DNA from: Thermoplasmata archaeon | Lineage (GTDB): Archaea > Thermoplasmatota > Thermoplasmata > Thermoplasmatales > Thermoplasmataceae | Length of the DNA: 6,220 nucleotides | Assembly (NCBI GenBank): GCA_021797385.1 | Contig: JAJZZW010000113.1 | Location: forward strand, 1-6,220 | Reading direction: 5' to 3' | Part shown: one piece after another, positions 5,048-6,220 of the stretch | How the letters are laid out: each line of letters begins with the position of its first letter | How positions within the stretch are numbered: position 1 is the first letter of the stretch | Translations under genes and position numbers: made by a program | The notes under the pieces: generated by a model | Told to the model about the DNA's origin: nothing | What the model saw: the letters and a program-made list of their open reading frames with translations, nothing else | The model's database searches: none

Positions 5048-5559
5048 TTATTATTAATGAACTTGAGTATCCAGCTTTTTGCAAAGGTCAGGCTGGATGA
5101 CAGTTTCTCAAAGCATTGCTTAATCCTCCTTTTCAGATCATATTCAGAATTTATTGCAGAGATGGATACAGCCCTCTTTACACTTTTCCATATGAATTCT
5201 ATGGGATTAAGGTCTGGTGAATAGGGTGGAAGGAATATTAGTTTTATATTCAATGACTCTGCACTCTCCTTCACGGCCTTTGAATGATGCGACCTGAAGT
5301 TGTCCAGTATAACCATAATAGGCTTTTCAGGATTGGATTTTCTTATGCTCTTCAAAAACAGGATAATGTTCTCCTTCTTAGAATGGTCCTGGAATCTTAC
5401 AACGCTATTTCCATTGAGGGAATAGAAGCCGAAGGTGTTTGCCCTGTACTTTGAGGTATCCTTAATGATCTCCGGTTTCCTGAATGACCATAACCTGACA
5501 GTATTTGCTGTTGTCTGTGGTGCAGACTCATCAAAGAAGCCGATTATGGATCCTTCCAT
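5035..5559 (-). CDS. IS630-family transposase, DDE catalytic part (OrfB)
   Basis: The 174-residue ORF is the DDE_3 endonuclease domain that cuts and joins DNA at TA sites. The catalytic triad is visible: Asp10 in FFDES, Asp86 in VILDNFRSHHS, and Glu121 in LPPYSPDLNPIEFIWKSVKR. There are 34 residues between the second Asp and the Glu, the DD34E spacing of IS630. The YSPDLNPIE signature is complete. An ATG at 5559 with AGGA 9 nt upstream could start this ORF alone. However, the frame is open upstream to the A8 run at 5583-5576, and a -1 slip there would fuse it to OrfA as one transposase of about 338 residues, the usual size for the family. Confidence 0.92.
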   Translation of the reverse strand: MEGSIIGFFDESAPQTTANTVRLWSFRKPEIIKDTSKYRANTFGFYSLNGNSVVRFQDHSKKENIILFLKSIRKSNPEKPIMVILDNFRSHHSKAVKESAESLNIKLIFLPPYSPDLNPIEFIWKSVKRAVSISAINSEYDLKRRIKQCFEKLSSSLTFAKSWILKFINNNIKM

Positions 5560-5570
5560 TGATATATTTC

Positions 5571-6050
5571 CTAAGTTTTTTTTAAAGCATTTTCTGCATC
5601 TTTAGGTCTACGTTTATCATGAGGGTATGGCTTCGCATGCCTCATGCCCATCTTCTTCAGTATGACCCATACCTGCTTCATTGTATATTCTATTCCAAAT
5701 TCATTTCTTATAATATCCCTTACCTGTGCTGTTGTGTACTGTCCTTTCTTAAGCCTATCTTTCAAAGCGTTTCTCTGTTCCTCTGACATCTTTGATGGCC
5801 CCTTTCCTGCATATCTCGGTATAAGGCCCTTATATCCTTCATTATTCCATCTCCTCTGCCATATATAGCCAATCATCTTTGTTATGCCGATTCTCTTCGA
5901 AGCCTCTTCGACAGAATCACCATCGTATCTATATTTCACGAAAAGGAGTCTTTTCAGCATCTTTGTGCTTCTTTCAAGGCTTTTTATTAACCTGTTCAGA
6001 TCATCTTCTGACATCCTTCTCTCGATGGGATACATCTCTTTTTTGGTCAT
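5571..6050 (-). CDS. IS630-family transposase, DNA-binding part (OrfA)
   Basis: This 159-residue ORF carries the paired helix-turn-helix region that recognises the terminal repeats. The first HTH is at about 33-75 (FVKYRYDGDSVEEASKRIGI, then WQRRWNNEGYKGL). A linker with GKGPSKMS follows, then a second winged-helix unit at about 87-137 (YTTAQVRDIIRNEFGIEYTM, then VILKKMGMRHAKP). It ends at TAG 5573-5571, directly after an A8 run. The ATG at 6050 is preceded by the TATA-like 14-bp palindrome at 6060-6073 and has no Shine-Dalgarno sequence, so a leaderless or very short leader is likely. Confidence 0.9.
   Translation of the reverse strand: MTKKEMYPIERRMSEDDLNRLIKSLERSTKMLKRLLFVKYRYDGDSVEEASKRIGITKMIGYIWQRRWNNEGYKGLIPRYAGKGPSKMSEEQRNALKDRLKKGQYTTAQVRDIIRNEFGIEYTMKQVWVILKKMGMRHAKPYPHDKRRPKDAENALKKT
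5576..5583 (-). promoter_or_regulatory. A8 slippery run, predicted -1 frameshift site of the IS630 element
   Basis: The coding strand reads GCTTTAAAAAAAACTTAGG. The zero frame gives TTA-AAA-AAA-ACT-TAG and ends OrfA. A -1 slip gives AAA-AAA-AAC-TTA-GGA and runs straight into the DDE ORF through KKNLGNISMEGS, with no stop between. The fused linker length fits single-ORF IS630 transposases. Confidence 0.7.
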
Positions 6051-6059
6051 AAAAATATA

Positions 6060-6073
6060 ATACTTATAAGTAT
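6060..6073 (-). promoter_or_regulatory. 14-bp palindrome at the IS630 orfA promoter
   Basis: ATACTTATAAGTAT is a perfect palindrome ending 9 nt before the OrfA start codon and touching the right inverted repeat. The TTATAA core may act as, or overlap, a TATA element. Binding of the transposase or a host regulator here would give control of the element, but that is inference. Confidence 0.35.
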
Positions 6074-6097
6074 AATAATGTTAGTAATTAACTATAA
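6071..6097 (+). repeat. Terminal inverted repeat of the IS630 element (orfA side)
   Basis: This is the partner of 5021-5047, with 23 of 27 matching positions, flanked outside by the TA target duplicate. Confidence 0.8.
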
Positions 6098-6220
6098 TAT
6101 GTTGAGGTTTCCAGAATACGCTTCTATAGCATCATCACCAATAATCAGTGCATAATCTGCTGTTTTCAAAAGACTGCCAGGGTCAGAATATTTTGATTCT
6201 GAGATTTCATATGATAATCC
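6092..6220 (-). pseudogene. mqnA: Chorismate dehydratase (MqnA)-like gene, internal fragment truncated by the IS630 element
   Basis: A minus-strand frame enters from the right edge and encodes 42 residues before reaching a TAG supplied by the IS630 end (6094-6092). The stretch DPGSLLKTADYALIIGDDAI resembles the conserved A-x-L-I-G-D-x-A-L region of MqnA-type proteins (Pfam VitK2_biosynth). These make 3-(1-carboxyvinyloxy)benzoate from chorismate in the futalosine route to menaquinone and have a periplasmic-binding-protein fold. In the family this motif lies near the middle of a protein of roughly 270 residues, so the C-terminal half should be missing and the product inactive. The start lies outside the window. 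The family call rests on one motif; another binding-protein-like gene is the alternative. Confidence 0.55.

Larger units (their letters stand above)
5024..6094 (-). mobile_element. IS630-family (IS630/Tc1/mariner) insertion sequence, apparently complete
   Basis: The element of about 1.07 kb carries a two-ORF transposase on the minus strand and imperfect terminal inverted repeats (5021-5047 against 6071-6097, 23 of 27 matching). The ends read TAGTT...AACTA flanked by TA on both sides (5022-5023 and 6095-6096), as expected from the TA target-site duplication of this superfamily. Because the ends themselves contain TA repeats, the boundary may shift by two bases. Both ORFs, the slippery site, the DDE residues and the repeats are intact, so the copy may be active. 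It truncates an MqnA-like gene on its right side. Confidence 0.88.

Noticed and set aside
5644..5868. 74-codon plus-strand frame inside IS630 orfA
   Set aside because: It is antisense to the transposase HTH region and has no independent support.
1..6220. CRISPR array, tRNA, rRNA or a defence or toxin-antitoxin system
   Set aside because: No regularly spaced repeats, no tRNA or rRNA-like sequence, and no recognisable nuclease, toxin or Cas motif other than the transposases.

Overview
The window looks like an accessory, insertion-sequence-rich stretch of an archaeal chromosome. The likely source is a member of the Thermoplasmatales or a close relative. This is inferred from AT-rich DNA, TATA boxes placed about 25 to 35 bases before start codons with almost no leader, a double-winged-helix regulator of archaeal style, and a cell-surface protein with no cysteine and about 23 N-glycosylation sequons. 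No taxonomic marker gene is present, so this placement is an inference.

Layout. 1-345: 5' part of an IS3-family element on the minus strand, with orfA complete and only the first codons of orfB. 346-642: no gene, but a nested inverted repeat at 477-542. 643-948: decayed remnant of a membrane protein, probably the C-terminal end of an ABC-2-type permease, broken by an in-frame TAG. 1029-1373: minus-strand DsrE-family protein. 1412-1603: a 192-bp non-coding element with 23-bp terminal inverted repeats (MITE-like), lying between the DsrE gene and a divergent regulator. 1720-2712: 330-residue transcriptional regulator with two winged helices. 2713-3377: two small overlapping unknown ORFs and a possible operator. 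3378-4973: large secreted or membrane-anchored glycoprotein with two PEGA or carboxypeptidase-regulatory-like beta domains. 5024-6094: a complete-looking IS630-family element with inverted repeats, TA flanks and a two-ORF transposase joined by a predicted -1 frameshift. 6092-6220: tail of a minus-strand gene resembling chorismate dehydratase (MqnA), cut off by the IS630 element.

How the parts relate. The two insertion sequences use the same expression strategy: an A-run of 8 or 9 just before the end of the upstream ORF, with the DDE part in the -1 frame. The DsrE gene and the regulator are divergent, so the regulator could control both, and the MITE-like element separates their promoters. The surface protein has its own leaderless-type promoter and appears monocistronic. 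I see no defence system, CRISPR array, tRNA or rRNA. The least explained items are the MITE-like element, the small ORF pair at 2836-3218 and the nested hairpin at 477-542.
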